The notes under the pieces: generated by a model
The model's database searches: none
Told to the model about the DNA's origin: nothing
Seen by the model: the letters and a program-made list of their open reading frames with translations, nothing else
Program-made: the position numbers and the translations under genes
Shown here: one piece after another, positions 1 through 9,031 of the stretch
Layout: each line of letters begins with the position of its first letter
Numbering within the stretch: position 1 is the first letter of the stretch
Origin: Campylobacter ureolyticus
GTDB lineage: Bacteria; Campylobacterota; Campylobacteria; Campylobacterales; Campylobacteraceae
Length of the DNA stretch: 64,000 nt
Assembly: GCF_013372225.1 (NCBI RefSeq)
Contig: NZ_CP053832.1
Location: 310,001 to 374,000, forward strand
Reading direction: 5' to 3'

Positions 1-678
1 TGCACTTTTATTGCTTATTTCACTCCATTTTGAAAGAGTTGAATAATCAATTGCTTCTCTTGTGCCAAGTAAGGATATAACATAATCTCTTTGATAGCTT
101 GAAGCATTCATAATCTCGTAAGTAGAAACTAAGTTTGAACCCAAAGACGCAATGTCTTGTGAAGTTGCATACTGCTGAACAAATCTCGCATAATTCAAAT
201 ACTCTTCGTCAACAACTGAAAAGAAATTTGTAAAAATAGTATTAAAATCGGTATCTAAATTATCTATCTTAGATCTTGCTTCGTTGATGTTTTTAAGTAG
301 AGATGACATTTTTAAAAGTTCATTTGGAACAACTGAATTTTTGTTTAAGAAGCTACTACCAACAATGCTTTCATAATTTGATATAAGATTATTAAGTTTC
401 TTTATTTCGGCATCTGTTTGTGCTCTTTGGTTTTGTAAAAGCTCAGAAACATTAAGTTTTCCACCACTTGCTGTGTAAATAACACTTAGCCCTCTTTCGT
501 TTCCAAGTTGCTCAATTAACTCGCTAATATTGTTAAGATTAGCAACTGACTTGTTAAGAGTATCGGCTTCTTTATAGTTGTTGTATGAACTATAAAGATA
601 AAACAATCCAATTAACATAATGATTAGTAACGGTATACCTGTTATAAATCTAAGTATAGAAGTCGTATTTAGCTTCAT
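1..678 (-). CDS. NIT-domain chemoreceptor (methyl-accepting chemotaxis protein), N-terminal part
   Basis: The reading frame starts at the ATG complementary to 676-678 and stays open to the left edge, so only about 226 N-terminal residues are present. A short positively charged start is followed by one membrane segment (about residues 10-28). A helical periplasmic region then carries the ERGLS motif near residue 62, typical of nitrate/nitrite-sensing (NIT) domains. In this family NIT domains usually precede a second membrane segment, HAMP and a chemotaxis signalling domain, but those parts lie outside the window, so the chemoreceptor call is inferred from the N-terminus. The start overlaps the stop of the upstream gene by 4 bases (ATGA), implying translational coupling. 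Confidence 0.7.
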   Translation of the reverse strand, partial: MKLNTTSILRFITGIPLLIIMLIGLFYLYSSYNNYKEADTLNKSVANLNNISELIEQLGNERGLSVIYTASGGKLNVSELLQNQRAQTDAEIKKLNNLISNYESIVGSSFLNKNSVVPNELLKMSSLLKNINEARSKIDNLDTDFNTIFTNFFSVVDEEYLNYARFVQQYATSQDIASLGSNLVSTYEIMNASSYQRDYVISLLGTREAIDYSTLSKWSEISNKSA

Positions 679-1469
679 ATGTGATTCCTTTTTGTAATGG
701 TTTTATCAATTTTTTCAATAACATCTTTATATTGTCTAAAATTTTTTGAAATTTCATCTATTTGTGAATTTTCAAGTCTATAAATAGCTTTTGTAAGAGG
801 TTTAATGTTATAAGAATAGGCTAATTTTTTTATTTCGCTTAAATTTTTTACTGATTCATTTAAATCACCCAAAACAATTGCTTCATATAAAATTTCTTCT
901 TTCTCATATGCTTTACTAATTAAGCTTTTTAAGCTATTTATAAATTTACCTAAATTTATAGAAAGGTTATTTGATGTGTTTTTAAGCCACTCATCATTTA
1001 TTAGGGTACTTTCTTCTAAATCATTGAGTTTTATCTTTTTGATATTTTGAAGCTCTAAATCATATGTTTTTTTAAAAATATTATCAACTGATAACAAATT
1101 TGATCTTTTTATAGTGTTTTTTGGTAAAAAATCATCTTGTGTATTCTGACTTTTGATACTTGGAGAATTCAAAAAAATCACATAGCCATTATTTTCATCA
1201 CTGAAAAATAAGTTGTTTATTTCAAATTTAATTTCTATTTCTAAATTTTTAGAGTTTTTTAATAAAACTAAAAGAGGTTTTTTGCTTTTAAGCATATATT
1301 CTTGAAAGCTTACTCTCTTTCCGTATATATAAAAATCCTCTTTATCTACAAATAATTCAGAAATATCACTATGGTTTGAATAAAATGCGTTAAAACTAGG
1401 GTAGCCTAGTAAATTTAAAGCATGTTCGCTCATTCCAAGTAATTTAAAATTTGCATCATAAATCAGCAT
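675..1469 (-). CDS. PAS-like sensory protein with degenerate Hpt-like C-terminus
   Basis: This 264-residue soluble protein has no signal peptide. Residues 1-100 look like a PAS fold (YDANFKLLGMSEHALNLLGY at the start, ending GYVIFLNSP). The last 90 residues are helical; a stretch around LSEIKKLAYSYNIKPLTKA resembles the phosphotransfer (Hpt) helix, but the phosphorylatable histidine is not obvious. It overlaps the following chemoreceptor gene by 4 bases, so it probably takes part in the same chemosensory pathway. The exact function is not recognised. An ordinary cytoplasmic PAS protein without phosphotransfer is the main alternative. Confidence 0.6.
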   Translation of the reverse strand: MLIYDANFKLLGMSEHALNLLGYPSFNAFYSNHSDISELFVDKEDFYIYGKRVSFQEYMLKSKKPLLVLLKNSKNLEIEIKFEINNLFFSDENNGYVIFLNSPSIKSQNTQDDFLPKNTIKRSNLLSVDNIFKKTYDLELQNIKKIKLNDLEESTLINDEWLKNTSNNLSINLGKFINSLKSLISKAYEKEEILYEAIVLGDLNESVKNLSEIKKLAYSYNIKPLTKAIYRLENSQIDEISKNFRQYKDVIEKIDKTITKRNHI

Positions 1470-1525
1470 TAAATACCTTTCTTAAAATTAATGAGATACA
1501 TTTTACCATATATTTTCTGTTTTCT

Positions 1526-3331
1526 TTATAAAAATATTTTTTTTGCAGCAGTTTTTCCTATTAAATTTGAAATTTCGTCAAAATTTGAATCATAAATTTT
1601 TTCAAAACTACCAAAATAATCAAGCAATTTTTTTATTTTTCCTTCGCTTAATCCTGATTTTATTAAATTTGATTTTTGTAAGTCAATTTTTCTTTTTGTT
1701 TTTTGATGAAAACTTATAGCAAATCTATGAGCTTCATCTCTTAGTTTTTGAAAAAATTGAAGTTTTTTATCGCTTGGTGGTAGTAAAAATTCTCTATTTT
1801 TTGTATAGAGTTTATCCTTTGCTGAACCTTTTGAGCGGTATGCTTTAGCATCAATTTTTTCTTTCGAAATGGCTATTATATCTACATTTGCTCCAACGCT
1901 TTTTAGTATTTCATCAGCTAAATTTAAAAGTGTAGCTCCACCATCAATTACCCATAAATCTGGTGGATTTAACTTATCAAATCTATTTACTCGCATTGTT
2001 AAATACTCTCTCATTTGATCATAGTCATTATTTGATTTAAGATGAGCGTGACGATAGTTTTGCTTGTTAAATCCATCTTCATTATAAGCTATCATAGCTC
2101 CAACCACAGCACTTCCAAACATGTGTGAGTTATCATAAGCTTCTATATTTATTGGTAAATTTGTAAACCCAAAATACTCTTTCATGGAGTTTAGAAATTC
2201 AAAATCATAAGCTTTTAAGTGTTTTTGAATATTAATTTTCGCATTTTGGTGCGCAATATTGCAAATTTTTCTTTTTTCTCCAATTTTCGGAACAATTATC
2301 TCAAATTTTTTACTATGTCTAGCTTCTAAAATCTCACTTACTAGGTCAATATCTAAAAAATCATCATTTACATATATTTTAGAAACTGCTACAGGTGATT
2401 CGGTAGGAAAAGCATCAAGTAGTGTTTGTTTATAAAGTTCATCAATCTCACTTTTTTCTAAATTTTCAAAGTTTTTTAAATTTATGATTTTTGAATTTGA
2501 GTTTGTTATTTTTCCATCTCTTATGCTAAGTCTTACTGCACAAGCAAAGCTTTGGAAAGAATTTATAGCAAATACTTCAAAATCTTCAAGTTTTGCTAAA
2601 TCGACTTCTATTTTTTGATCATTTTCTTTAAGTATTTCTATTTTATCTCTTAAATTTGCAGCTTCTTCATAATTTTCATTTAGTGAATATTTTAACATAA
2701 GCTCTTTTAAGTATTCAACCATTGAAGTTGGATTTTTAATGGCATACAGCGCATCTTTTATTATTAAATCATACTCTTTTTTTGTTATTTTTTCTTCACA
2801 AGGTGCTAAACAACGATTTATTTGATAAAATAGGCAAGCTTTTTTATTTTTTAAACATCCTTTTTTTTGAATTAGTTTAAATTTCATATATAAAGTTTCT
2901 AAAATTTCACGCGATCCTTTGAAATATGGTCCAAAATATTTAATATTTGAACCTTTTATTACTTTTCTAGTTATATTAAATCTTGGAAAATTTTCATTTA
3001 AATCAATATAAATGTATGGATAAGTTTTATCGTCTCTTAGTAAAATATTGTATTTTGGATTAAGTTGTTTTATGAATGAATTTTCTAAAATTAATGCATC
3101 GGCTTCGCTTTTTGTTACAATATATTTTAGATGAATACTTTCATTTATCATTTTTTGTATTCTTAAGCTAACCCTTGGGTTTGGAGCTAATTTTGGCGTA
3201 AAAGAAAAATAACTTCTTACTCTTTTTTTTAAATTTTTAGCTTTTCCAACATATAATAGCTTTGCGTTTTCATCAAAATATTCATAAACTCCAGGTAAAT
3301 TTGGGAGTGATTTTATATCATTTATTAGCAA
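1526..3331 (-). CDS. uvrC: UvrABC system protein C (excinuclease subunit C)
   Basis: UvrC makes both incisions flanking a DNA lesion after UvrA and UvrB have marked it. The 601 residues show the GIY-YIG nuclease at the N-terminus (LPGVYEYFDENAKLLYVGKAK, about residues 10-90), a UvrB-interacting UVR motif near 205-235 (YEEAANLRDKIEILKE) and the RNase H-like second nuclease around 375-530 (EAYDNSHMFGSAVVGAM, LWVIDGG). The C-terminus carries helix-hairpin-helix motifs that bind DNA. Length is normal for the family. The start overlaps the end of the upstream gene by 14 bases, so the two are co-transcribed. Confidence 0.97.
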   Translation of the reverse strand: MLINDIKSLPNLPGVYEYFDENAKLLYVGKAKNLKKRVRSYFSFTPKLAPNPRVSLRIQKMINESIHLKYIVTKSEADALILENSFIKQLNPKYNILLRDDKTYPYIYIDLNENFPRFNITRKVIKGSNIKYFGPYFKGSREILETLYMKFKLIQKKGCLKNKKACLFYQINRCLAPCEEKITKKEYDLIIKDALYAIKNPTSMVEYLKELMLKYSLNENYEEAANLRDKIEILKENDQKIEVDLAKLEDFEVFAINSFQSFACAVRLSIRDGKITNSNSKIINLKNFENLEKSEIDELYKQTLLDAFPTESPVAVSKIYVNDDFLDIDLVSEILEARHSKKFEIIVPKIGEKRKICNIAHQNAKINIQKHLKAYDFEFLNSMKEYFGFTNLPINIEAYDNSHMFGSAVVGAMIAYNEDGFNKQNYRHAHLKSNNDYDQMREYLTMRVNRFDKLNPPDLWVIDGGATLLNLADEILKSVGANVDIIAISKEKIDAKAYRSKGSAKDKLYTKNREFLLPPSDKKLQFFQKLRDEAHRFAISFHQKTKRKIDLQKSNLIKSGLSEGKIKKLLDYFGSFEKIYDSNFDEISNLIGKTAAKKIFL

Positions 3332-3773
3332 GGATTAATTTCCTTATTTCTTCAAATAAAGCATGGTTTTTTTTATCTCTAATATTGTTTTTAAATTCGC
3401 CATTACTTGGATCTACAAATTTTGGTGGTAAATTTATCTTAAAAATTTCTTTAATTTTTTCTTTTTTTTTCATAAATTTACTTGCAACAAAAAATCTTAT
3501 ATCCTTAATTCCATTTAAATTTGAATCCGGGTGAAATTTTATATATGTTTTTAATAACTCTTTTATCAAATTTATATTACTATCTTTTTTAAGTTCTTGA
3601 AGACCTACATTATGTTTGCAGGCAAAGTAAAGAATTTGATCTTTTAAGTAGATAAAAGCAATTAATTTTTGATGCGTTTTACTTAGTAAGCTCAAAAATT
3701 TACGCTTATCATTAATATCATTAAATAGGGGTGAAGTTTGAATTTCTTCAATTATATTCTTAGCACTTTTCAT
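3318..3773 (-). CDS. DUF721/DciA-like hypothetical protein
   Basis: This 151-residue protein lies directly upstream of uvrC and overlaps it by 14 bases. The central part (LIAFIYLKDQILYFACKHNVGLQELKKD) resembles the DUF721 pattern, in which a strand pair is followed by a helix that would carry nucleic-acid contacts. DUF721 includes DciA, the loader of the replicative helicase in bacteria lacking DnaC. The C-terminus is lysine-rich and seems disordered. The same position between uvrC and guaA is, as I remember, occupied by an unnamed gene in C. jejuni. The family assignment is from pattern only and moderate; a DciA role is inference. Confidence 0.55.
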   Translation of the reverse strand: MKSAKNIIEEIQTSPLFNDINDKRKFLSLLSKTHQKLIAFIYLKDQILYFACKHNVGLQELKKDSNINLIKELLKTYIKFHPDSNLNGIKDIRFFVASKFMKKKEKIKEIFKINLPPKFVDPSNGEFKNNIRDKKNHALFEEIRKLILANK

Positions 3774-3890
3774 AAGGACATTTTAGCAAAATTATTATTA
3801 ATTTTTCTTATAATTGGAATTTGTGGATGTGGTTATAAAGGACCGCCAGTTTATACGCCAAGCGATACAAACACAACAAAATCAAGCTAA
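3738..3890 (+). CDS. Small LptM-like lipoprotein (start uncertain)
   Basis: An open frame ends with the stop at 3888-3890 and contains a hydrophobic stretch (AKLLLIFLIIGI), a lipobox ending ICGC, and then GYKGPPVYTPSDTN. The CG-x-KGP-x-Y-x-P pattern directly after the lipidated cysteine is that of LptM (YifL), the small lipoprotein that helps LptD mature. No ATG is in frame. The only ordinary start is TTG at 3738, which overlaps the divergent gene; ATT at 3780 is the alternative. A mature peptide of about 17 residues is very short. The match of the mature N-terminus is what supports the call; an lptD gene lies elsewhere in this window. Confidence 0.5.
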   Translation: MNFFNYILSTFHKDILAKLLLIFLIIGICGCGYKGPPVYTPSDTNTTKSS

Positions 3891-3906
3891 ATTTAGTTAA
3901 ATTTGG

Positions 3907-3912
3907 TATAAT
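3907..3912 (+). promoter_or_regulatory. guaA -10 promoter element
   Basis: A perfect TATAAT lies 25 bases upstream of the guaA start, leaving a short leader with an AAGG ribosome site at 3927-3930. The upstream DNA is AT-rich without a clear -35 box, which is normal for Campylobacter sigma-70 promoters. Confidence 0.6.
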
Positions 3913-3937
3913 TTTTGATATTTTTTAAGGATTTTAT

Positions 3938-5476
3938 ATGAAGACAGCAGATATTATTATTTTAGATTTTGGATCACAATACACGCAGTTAATCGCACGA
4001 AGATTAAGAGAGCAAGGTGTTTATGCTGAGCTTTTGCCGTTTGATGCAAAACTAGGTGTCATAAAAGAAAAAAAGCCAAAAGGCATTATTCTAAGTGGCG
4101 GACCAGCAAGCGTTTATGCAAAGGATGCGTATTTTTGTGATGAAGGAATTTTTGAGCTTGGATTGCCAATTTTGGGAATTTGTTATGGAATGCAGTTAAT
4201 TGCTCATAAATTTGGTGGAAGTGTTGTTCCAGCAGCAAGCAAAGAGTATGGAAAAGCTGAAATTTCTCTTACTTGTGAAAGTGATCTTTTTAAAGATACG
4301 CCTAAAGATCAGGTTGTTTGGATGAGTCATGCAGATAAAGTTGAAGCACTTCCTTCAAATTTCAAACTATTAGCCAAGACAAAAAGCAGTGAATTTTGTG
4401 CATACGCAGATGAAAAAGCCAAAATTTATGCTTTGCAATTTCATCCAGAAGTTGCTCACAGTGAGTTTGGCGATGCAATCCTTAAGAACTTTGCTAAATT
4501 TATATGTGGTTGTGAAAGCACTTGGAATATGGGGAGTTTTGCCAAAAATGAGTGTGAGAAAATCAAAAATCTAGTTGGTGAAGATAAAATTTTATGTGCA
4601 GTAAGTGGCGGCGTGGATAGCTCAGTCGTTGCAGCACTTTTGGCTCATGCAGTCCCTAAAAACCTTATAGTTGTTTTTGTTGATAATGGGCTTTTAAGAG
4701 ATGGCGAAGCAAAGCAAGTAAGTGATACATTTAAAACAAAGCTTGGAATCGATCTAATAAGCATAGATGCAAGTAAAATTTTTCTAGAAAGATTAAGTGG
4801 TGTTATAGAGCCAGAAGTTAAAAGAAAAATTATAGGAAATACCTTTATAGAGATATTTGAAGAAGAGGCTAAAAAGCATAAAGATGTAAAATATCTAGCT
4901 CAGGGGACACTTTATAGCGATGTTATAGAAAGCAGTAGTTTTGGTGGAGTTAGTAAAACTATTAAAAGTCATCACAATGTTGGCGGACTTCCTGAACATA
5001 TGAAATTTGAATTAATTGAACCTTTAAGGGAAATTTTTAAAGATGAAGTTAGAGCTTTAGGACTTGAGCTTGGGCTTAGTCGTGATTTAGTTTTTAGGCA
5101 TCCATTCCCTGGACCTGGGCTTGCAATTAGAATAATGGGAGAGGTTACAAACGAAAGACTTGAACTTTTGAGAAAAGCAGATGTTGTATTAAGACAAGAG
5201 CTTAAATCAAGTGGTTGGTATGAGAAAACTTGGCAAGCATTTTGTGTACTGCTAAATGTAAATTCTGTAGGAGTTATGGGTGATAATAGGACTTATGAAA
5301 ATGCAGTTTGTGTCCGTGTAGTTGATGCAAGTGATGGAATGACTGCAAGTTTTTCAAAGCTTCCATATGAATTGCTTGAAAATATAAGCCGCCGCATCAT
5401 AAACGAAGTAAATGGTATCAATCGTGTAGTTTATGATATTTCAAGCAAGCCACCAGCAACTATTGAGTGGGAGTAA
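3938..5476 (+). CDS. guaA: GMP synthase (glutamine-hydrolysing)
   Basis: GuaA converts XMP to GMP with ATP and glutamine, the last step of guanine nucleotide synthesis. The class I amidotransferase domain spans about residues 5-190, with the nucleophile Cys82 in GICYGMQL and the His/Glu of FHPEVAHSE. The ATP-pyrophosphatase loop SGGVDSS lies near residue 225. The dimerisation domain fills the C-terminus, ending in KPPATIEWE. The 512-residue length is normal. It has its own promoter (TATAAT at 3907) and is the last housekeeping gene before the accessory island. Confidence 0.98.
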   Translation: MKTADIIILDFGSQYTQLIARRLREQGVYAELLPFDAKLGVIKEKKPKGIILSGGPASVYAKDAYFCDEGIFELGLPILGICYGMQLIAHKFGGSVVPAASKEYGKAEISLTCESDLFKDTPKDQVVWMSHADKVEALPSNFKLLAKTKSSEFCAYADEKAKIYALQFHPEVAHSEFGDAILKNFAKFICGCESTWNMGSFAKNECEKIKNLVGEDKILCAVSGGVDSSVVAALLAHAVPKNLIVVFVDNGLLRDGEAKQVSDTFKTKLGIDLISIDASKIFLERLSGVIEPEVKRKIIGNTFIEIFEEEAKKHKDVKYLAQGTLYSDVIESSSFGGVSKTIKSHHNVGGLPEHMKFELIEPLREIFKDEVRALGLELGLSRDLVFRHPFPGPGLAIRIMGEVTNERLELLRKADVVLRQELKSSGWYEKTWQAFCVLLNVNSVGVMGDNRTYENAVCVRVVDASDGMTASFSKLPYELLENISRRIINEVNGINRVVYDISSKPPATIEWE

Positions 5477-5880
5477 ATTTCCGGCTAAGACGGAATTATT
5501 CAAAGTGTTTGGAGAAAATATAGTAGAAATTTTTAAAAGCTCATAAAAGATACAAGAATGTTATTTTTTGTGAGTTTTTTTGATTTTCACTGAAACAGAA
5601 GTGTTGTAGTAAATTTCAGATTTATCAAAAGCGTAATAAGATAATATGCGGTTGATGAAAGAAAAAAATTTTTGAAATTAAACTTATGTCTTCTATAATA
5701 ATATTTTTAACGTGGTGCAACAGAGCAAGATGAGTTTGAATTTATGATAGAAAAATACTGCTAAATTTAGTGATTTAGACTATGTAAAAAGGTTTTGACA
5801 AAGACATTGTTGTAAAGAAGGTTTGATAGAAATAATATAACATCTCAGATATAGTCATTTTGAAGGGAGGTATGTATTTT
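5477..5880. other. Non-coding, decayed junction between guaA and the accessory island
   Basis: No supported gene lies here. A short hairpin with TTCCG and CGGAA arms follows the guaA stop at once. A second stem near 5541-5582 (CTCATAAAA against TTTTTTGTGAG, then a T-run) could end guaA transcription. The rest is AT-rich with many stops in all frames and looks like eroded coding DNA. It marks the left edge of the foreign segment. Confidence 0.5.
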
Positions 5881-6471
5881 ATGGAACTTGGCAATCAAAT
5901 TAAATATTACAGAAGCGAAAAAGAACTATCTCAGGAAGAACTTGCAGATAGATTATATGTTTCAAGACAAACTATTTCGAATTGGGAAAACAATAAAAAT
6001 TATCCTGACATAAACAGCATTGTATTACTAAGTGAAGTTTTTGAAATATCAATTGATAATTTAAGTTAGAGGAGATGTTGAACAAATGAAAAAGGAAATT
6101 AATACAAAAGAAGTTAAAAATTTGAATTTCTATTCATTAATGATGCTTATTTTTATGCTAGCAGCATTTATTTTGCTTATACTAATGCTTAAATTCATTG
6201 GTTTGTATGGGTTATTCCATATTTTGCATTAATGGCTTGCGCTATGTTTTGTGCACTCAAAGTTGAGAAAATCAAGAAAAACAATGATATTCAAACATAC
6301 AAGGAGATTTTAGCATTCACTGAAGGAAAAAGATTAGACGAGATAAGGAAAATTGAAGAAAAGGCAAAAAGACCATATCAAAAAATTATAGCAGCATTAC
6401 TAATTGCAGTGATTACTTTATCGATTTGTGGACTTATGTTTTTTTACTTAAATTATAAGACTTTTATTTAG
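5881..6471 (+). pseudogene. XRE-family regulator with C-terminal membrane segments, broken by two frameshifts
   Basis: The first 60 codons encode a classic HTH_3 domain (LSQEELADRLYVSRQTISNW). At about 6063 one extra A moves the rest into another frame: the frame from 6086 gives a first membrane segment, and from about 6215 the original frame resumes with VWVIPYFALMACAMFCALK and a final membrane helix (AALLIAVITLSICGLMFF). Read together, the pieces form a protein of about 195 residues, the usual size of Firmicute HTH regulators with a membrane tail. The ribosome site AAGGGAGG (5863-5870) fits the ATG at 5881 and is stronger than most sites nearby, pointing to transfer. As it stands it would yield only the DNA-binding domain. 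Confidence 0.75.
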
Positions 6472-6531
6472 ATTTATTAATCACAGGCCAATTCTAGTTG
6501 CTAGAGATAAATAATTAAAAAATCGGAAGAT

Positions 6532-6563
6532 ACGATAAAATCAAAATTTTACCGTCTTTTTTT
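6532..6563 (+). terminator. Rho-independent terminator after the XRE pseudogene
   Basis: A stem of ACGATAAAAT (6532-6541) and ATTTTACCGT (6546-6555) has one mismatch in ten pairs and a four-base loop. It is followed directly by a run of T interrupted only by its first C. Confidence 0.7.
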
Positions 6564-6934
6564 ATACTCAAAATTAGTAAACTAAGATGGTAAGGATAAG
6601 AAGCCCCTCTAATAAAATTAAATAATAAACACATTTAGTGATTGAATTAAAGTTCAATGTCCCTTATTTCCGTGTCCGGATTTAATGGGGCGTTACAGAG
6701 CTGCAGTCTTTTTATGTAAATATTTTTATTTTACAAATGTAAATTTTTTAAATTAGAATGATTTTTATGTTTATATTTTTAAGCCTTCATTTATTTTTAT
6801 AAAAAATTATATAGCAAAATCTGAACATGCTTTCAGAAATACAGCTAACATAAATAATTTTTCTAAAAAAGATGATTGAAAGTTAATTGGGTAAATTAGA
6901 TTATAAATTAATTTAGCAAACAATTACATAATGC
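6564..6934. other. Gene-free spacer in the accessory island
   Basis: No open frame with a credible start or known motif was seen. A small inverted repeat (TTGAATTAAAGTTCAA at about 6643-6658) and a slightly GC-richer patch at 6660-6710 stand out from the AT-rich surroundings. They may be the end of a vanished element, but nothing identifies it. Confidence 0.4.
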
Positions 6935-7002
6935 GACAATAAAATGTCGGTTTGAATTTTCGTAATGTCGTAAATATGATATAATAATTATGTTAGAGGA
7001 GG
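6935..7002 (+). promoter_or_regulatory. Promoter, repeated ATGTCG motif and strong ribosome site of the AlbA_2 regulator
   Basis: TATAAT at 6980-6985 lies 24 bases before the start, and AGAGGAGG at 6995-7002 is a near-perfect Shine-Dalgarno site. ATGTCG occurs twice (6944-6949 and 6965-6970), about 21 bases apart, just upstream of the -10 box, as expected for an operator. The stretch 6935-6957 is nearly identical to 8110-8133 inside the gene itself. Confidence 0.6.
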
Positions 7003-7008
7003 ATTGCA

Positions 7009-8364
7009 ATGAACAAATATATTGAATCAGAGACATTAGAGTTAAAAGAAAAATATACTGATACAATTGCAAAAGAAATAGTATCTTTTCTTAATACTAC
7101 TGGAGGAACAATTCTTATTGGTGTAAAAGATAATGGGACTGTAATTGGTGTGAACAAAATTGATGAAGTTCTTAGAAAAATTTCCGATATCATAACAAGC
7201 CAAATTGAACCGAATTCTCAAGATGAAATTAAATCAGATCTTCAATTTGATGAAGGAAAAACTATCATTGCAATTCATATAAATAAAGGTCGTCATCATA
7301 TTTATTGCCAAAAGAAATATGGATTCTCTTCTACTGGATGCACAATACGAATCGGAACAACCTGTAAAGAGATGACAACGGAACAGATAAAAATTAGATA
7401 TGAGAAAAAATTTATAGATAATGAATACATGCTTAAGAAAAAATCAAATTCATCAGATTTATCGTTTAGGGAACTTAAGATATATTATTCAGAAAAAAAT
7501 TATCACTTGGAAAATAAATCTTTTGAAACGAATTTGAATTTAAGGAATGAAGCTGGAGAATATAATTTATTGGCAGAACTATTATCCGATAAAAATAATA
7601 TTCCCTTTATTTTTGTGAAATTCCAAGGACAGAATAAAGCTTCTATATCTGAAAGAAGCGATTATGGTTATGGATGCATATTAACGACTTATGGAAAAAT
7701 AAAAAACAGATTGAAGGCTGAAAATATATGTATTTCTGATACTACAGTTAGACCAAGAAAAGACACCTATTTATTTGATTTTGACTGTGTAAATGAGGCA
7801 ATTTTAAATGCTTTAGTTCATAACGATTGGACAATCACTGAACCACAGATTTCAATGTTTAATGATAGGCTCGATATATTATCACATGGTGGGCTTCCTG
7901 ATGGAATGACAAAAGAACAATTTTTTGATGGAATAAGCAAGCCTAGAAACGCAACATTGATGAGGATATTTTTAAATATGGGACTTACTGAACACACCGG
8001 ACATAGAATTCCAACGATTGTAGAAAAATATGGTAAAGACGTTTTTGAAATTGAAAGCAACTATATTAGATGTACTATTCCTTTTAATCAAGAAGTAGTT
8101 GACCAAATAGACAATAAAAATGTCGGTTTGAATATCGGTTTGAATATCGGTTTGAATGTCGGTTTGAATGTCGGTTTGAATAAGACCGAGAAGAAAGTGA
8201 TTGAACTTCTGATAGAAGATCCAAGCCTAACATCAATTGAACTTTCAGAAAAAATAGGTGTAACAAAGAGGACTGTTGAAAGAGTATTTAAGCCTTTACA
8301 AGAAAAGAAAATGATAGAAAGAATTGGATCCAAGCGTGATGGAAATTGGATTGTTGTGGGATGA
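7009..8364 (+). CDS. AlbA_2 / HATPase_c_4 transcriptional regulator with NxGL repeats
   Basis: The 451 residues carry an AlbA_2 (Schlafen-like) DNA-binding domain at the N-terminus (ESETLELKEKYTDTIAKEIVSFLNT...GGTILIGV). A GHKL-type ATPase-like segment follows around 260-330 (NEAILNALVHNDW, DRLDILSHGGLPDG). Next come five tandem N[VI]GL units near 371-390 and a winged helix-turn-helix at the end (LTSIELSEKIGVTKRTVERV). Members are common in Firmicutes and Bacteroidetes on mobile DNA; their targets are mostly unknown. The reading frame is intact, unlike every other gene of this island. The AGAGGAGG ribosome site supports the ATG at 7009 and a foreign origin. Autoregulation is suggested by the shared motif in promoter and gene. 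Confidence 0.85.
   Translation: MNKYIESETLELKEKYTDTIAKEIVSFLNTTGGTILIGVKDNGTVIGVNKIDEVLRKISDIITSQIEPNSQDEIKSDLQFDEGKTIIAIHINKGRHHIYCQKKYGFSSTGCTIRIGTTCKEMTTEQIKIRYEKKFIDNEYMLKKKSNSSDLSFRELKIYYSEKNYHLENKSFETNLNLRNEAGEYNLLAELLSDKNNIPFIFVKFQGQNKASISERSDYGYGCILTTYGKIKNRLKAENICISDTTVRPRKDTYLFDFDCVNEAILNALVHNDWTITEPQISMFNDRLDILSHGGLPDGMTKEQFFDGISKPRNATLMRIFLNMGLTEHTGHRIPTIVEKYGKDVFEIESNYIRCTIPFNQEVVDQIDNKNVGLNIGLNIGLNVGLNVGLNKTEKKVIELLIEDPSLTSIELSEKIGVTKRTVERVFKPLQEKKMIERIGSKRDGNWIVVG
8119..8181 (+). repeat. Five 12-bp tandem repeats inside the AlbA_2 regulator gene
   Basis: The unit AAT(G/A)TCGGTTTG occurs five times head to tail and encodes N[VI]GL each time. Because the unit is a multiple of three, copy-number change would alter linker length without breaking the frame. 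A further copy of the motif lies in the promoter at about 6943-6957. Confidence 0.85.
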
Positions 8365-8480
8365 AAGAGCTATCTTTAATTTCTGATATATCAATTTTGT
8401 TTTATCTTAATATGTTTAAATTTAAAAATTTAAACCTGTAGTAAGTTTTCAGATATAATATAATAAATATAAGTGATATT

Positions 8481-8988
8481 CTGATTTTTAAAATAGACCA
8501 AGTTTTAGAAGAAAAAAATATAAGCAAAAAAATTAGAAAAAGAAGCAAATTTTCAAAGGACGCAACTTAATTATTATTGTAATAACAAGGATAATATTAT
8601 TGCAGAAACTATTTTATATTTTTACAGGAATGGATTCTGTAATTGCATAGATATGGTAAAGAAGCTGGAAGTTGAAAATCCAATGAATTATGGAAATGTT
8701 AATGCCAATAGGTATAAATTTAAAAAGTTTTTAACAGCAGTGGCGCTAGGTATGAAACCAGCAACAATTTGGGATGGTATTGATGAAGCTAATGGAGGAT
8801 ATATAATTATAACCAAACAAGGGGATATATTAGCATATCATATTTATAATCGCAATTATTTTGAAGAATATTTACTTAATAATACAAAATATGAAACAGC
8901 ATCCACATCAAGACATGATTTTGGAAAAGTTTATAGTGAGGATGGAGAAGATTTTATTAAGTTAAATCTTCAAATTAGGTTTAGATAA
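8481..8988 (+). pseudogene. HTH regulator fragment fused to C-terminal part of an HpaII-like restriction endonuclease
   Basis: From 8481 a Cro/C1-type HTH begins (IFKIDQVLEEKNIS). After a frameshift in a run of A near 8522 it continues as LEKEANFQRTQLNYYCNNK, ending abruptly near 8590. The same frame then reads IIAETILYFYRNGF, ENPMNYGNVNANRYKFKKFL, TAVALGMKPATIWDGIDEA, STSRHDFGKVY and ends KLNLQIRFR. That latter part matches my memory of the C-terminal third of the HpaII restriction enzyme family (RE_HpaII). No methyltransferase and no N-terminal nuclease part remain, so a deletion seems to have joined the two genes. The ATG at 8653 would give a 111-residue fragment that should lack nuclease activity. 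Confidence 0.65.
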
Positions 8989-9031
8989 AACGATTGTATT
9001 AATTTGAAGCTAAGTTTAAGAGGTGAGCAAT

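Noticed and set aside
3262..3534. Hydrophobic rightward frame over uvrC and the DUF721-like gene
   Set aside because: Antisense shadow of two well-supported genes; hydrophobicity comes from AT-rich complementary codons.
6643..6710. Possible insertion-sequence end
   Set aside because: A short dyad and a GC-richer patch are present, but no matching second end or target duplication was found.
8084..8333. Leftward frames with repeated NRHS or FKPT units
   Set aside because: Antisense readings of the 12-bp repeat in the AlbA_2 regulator gene.
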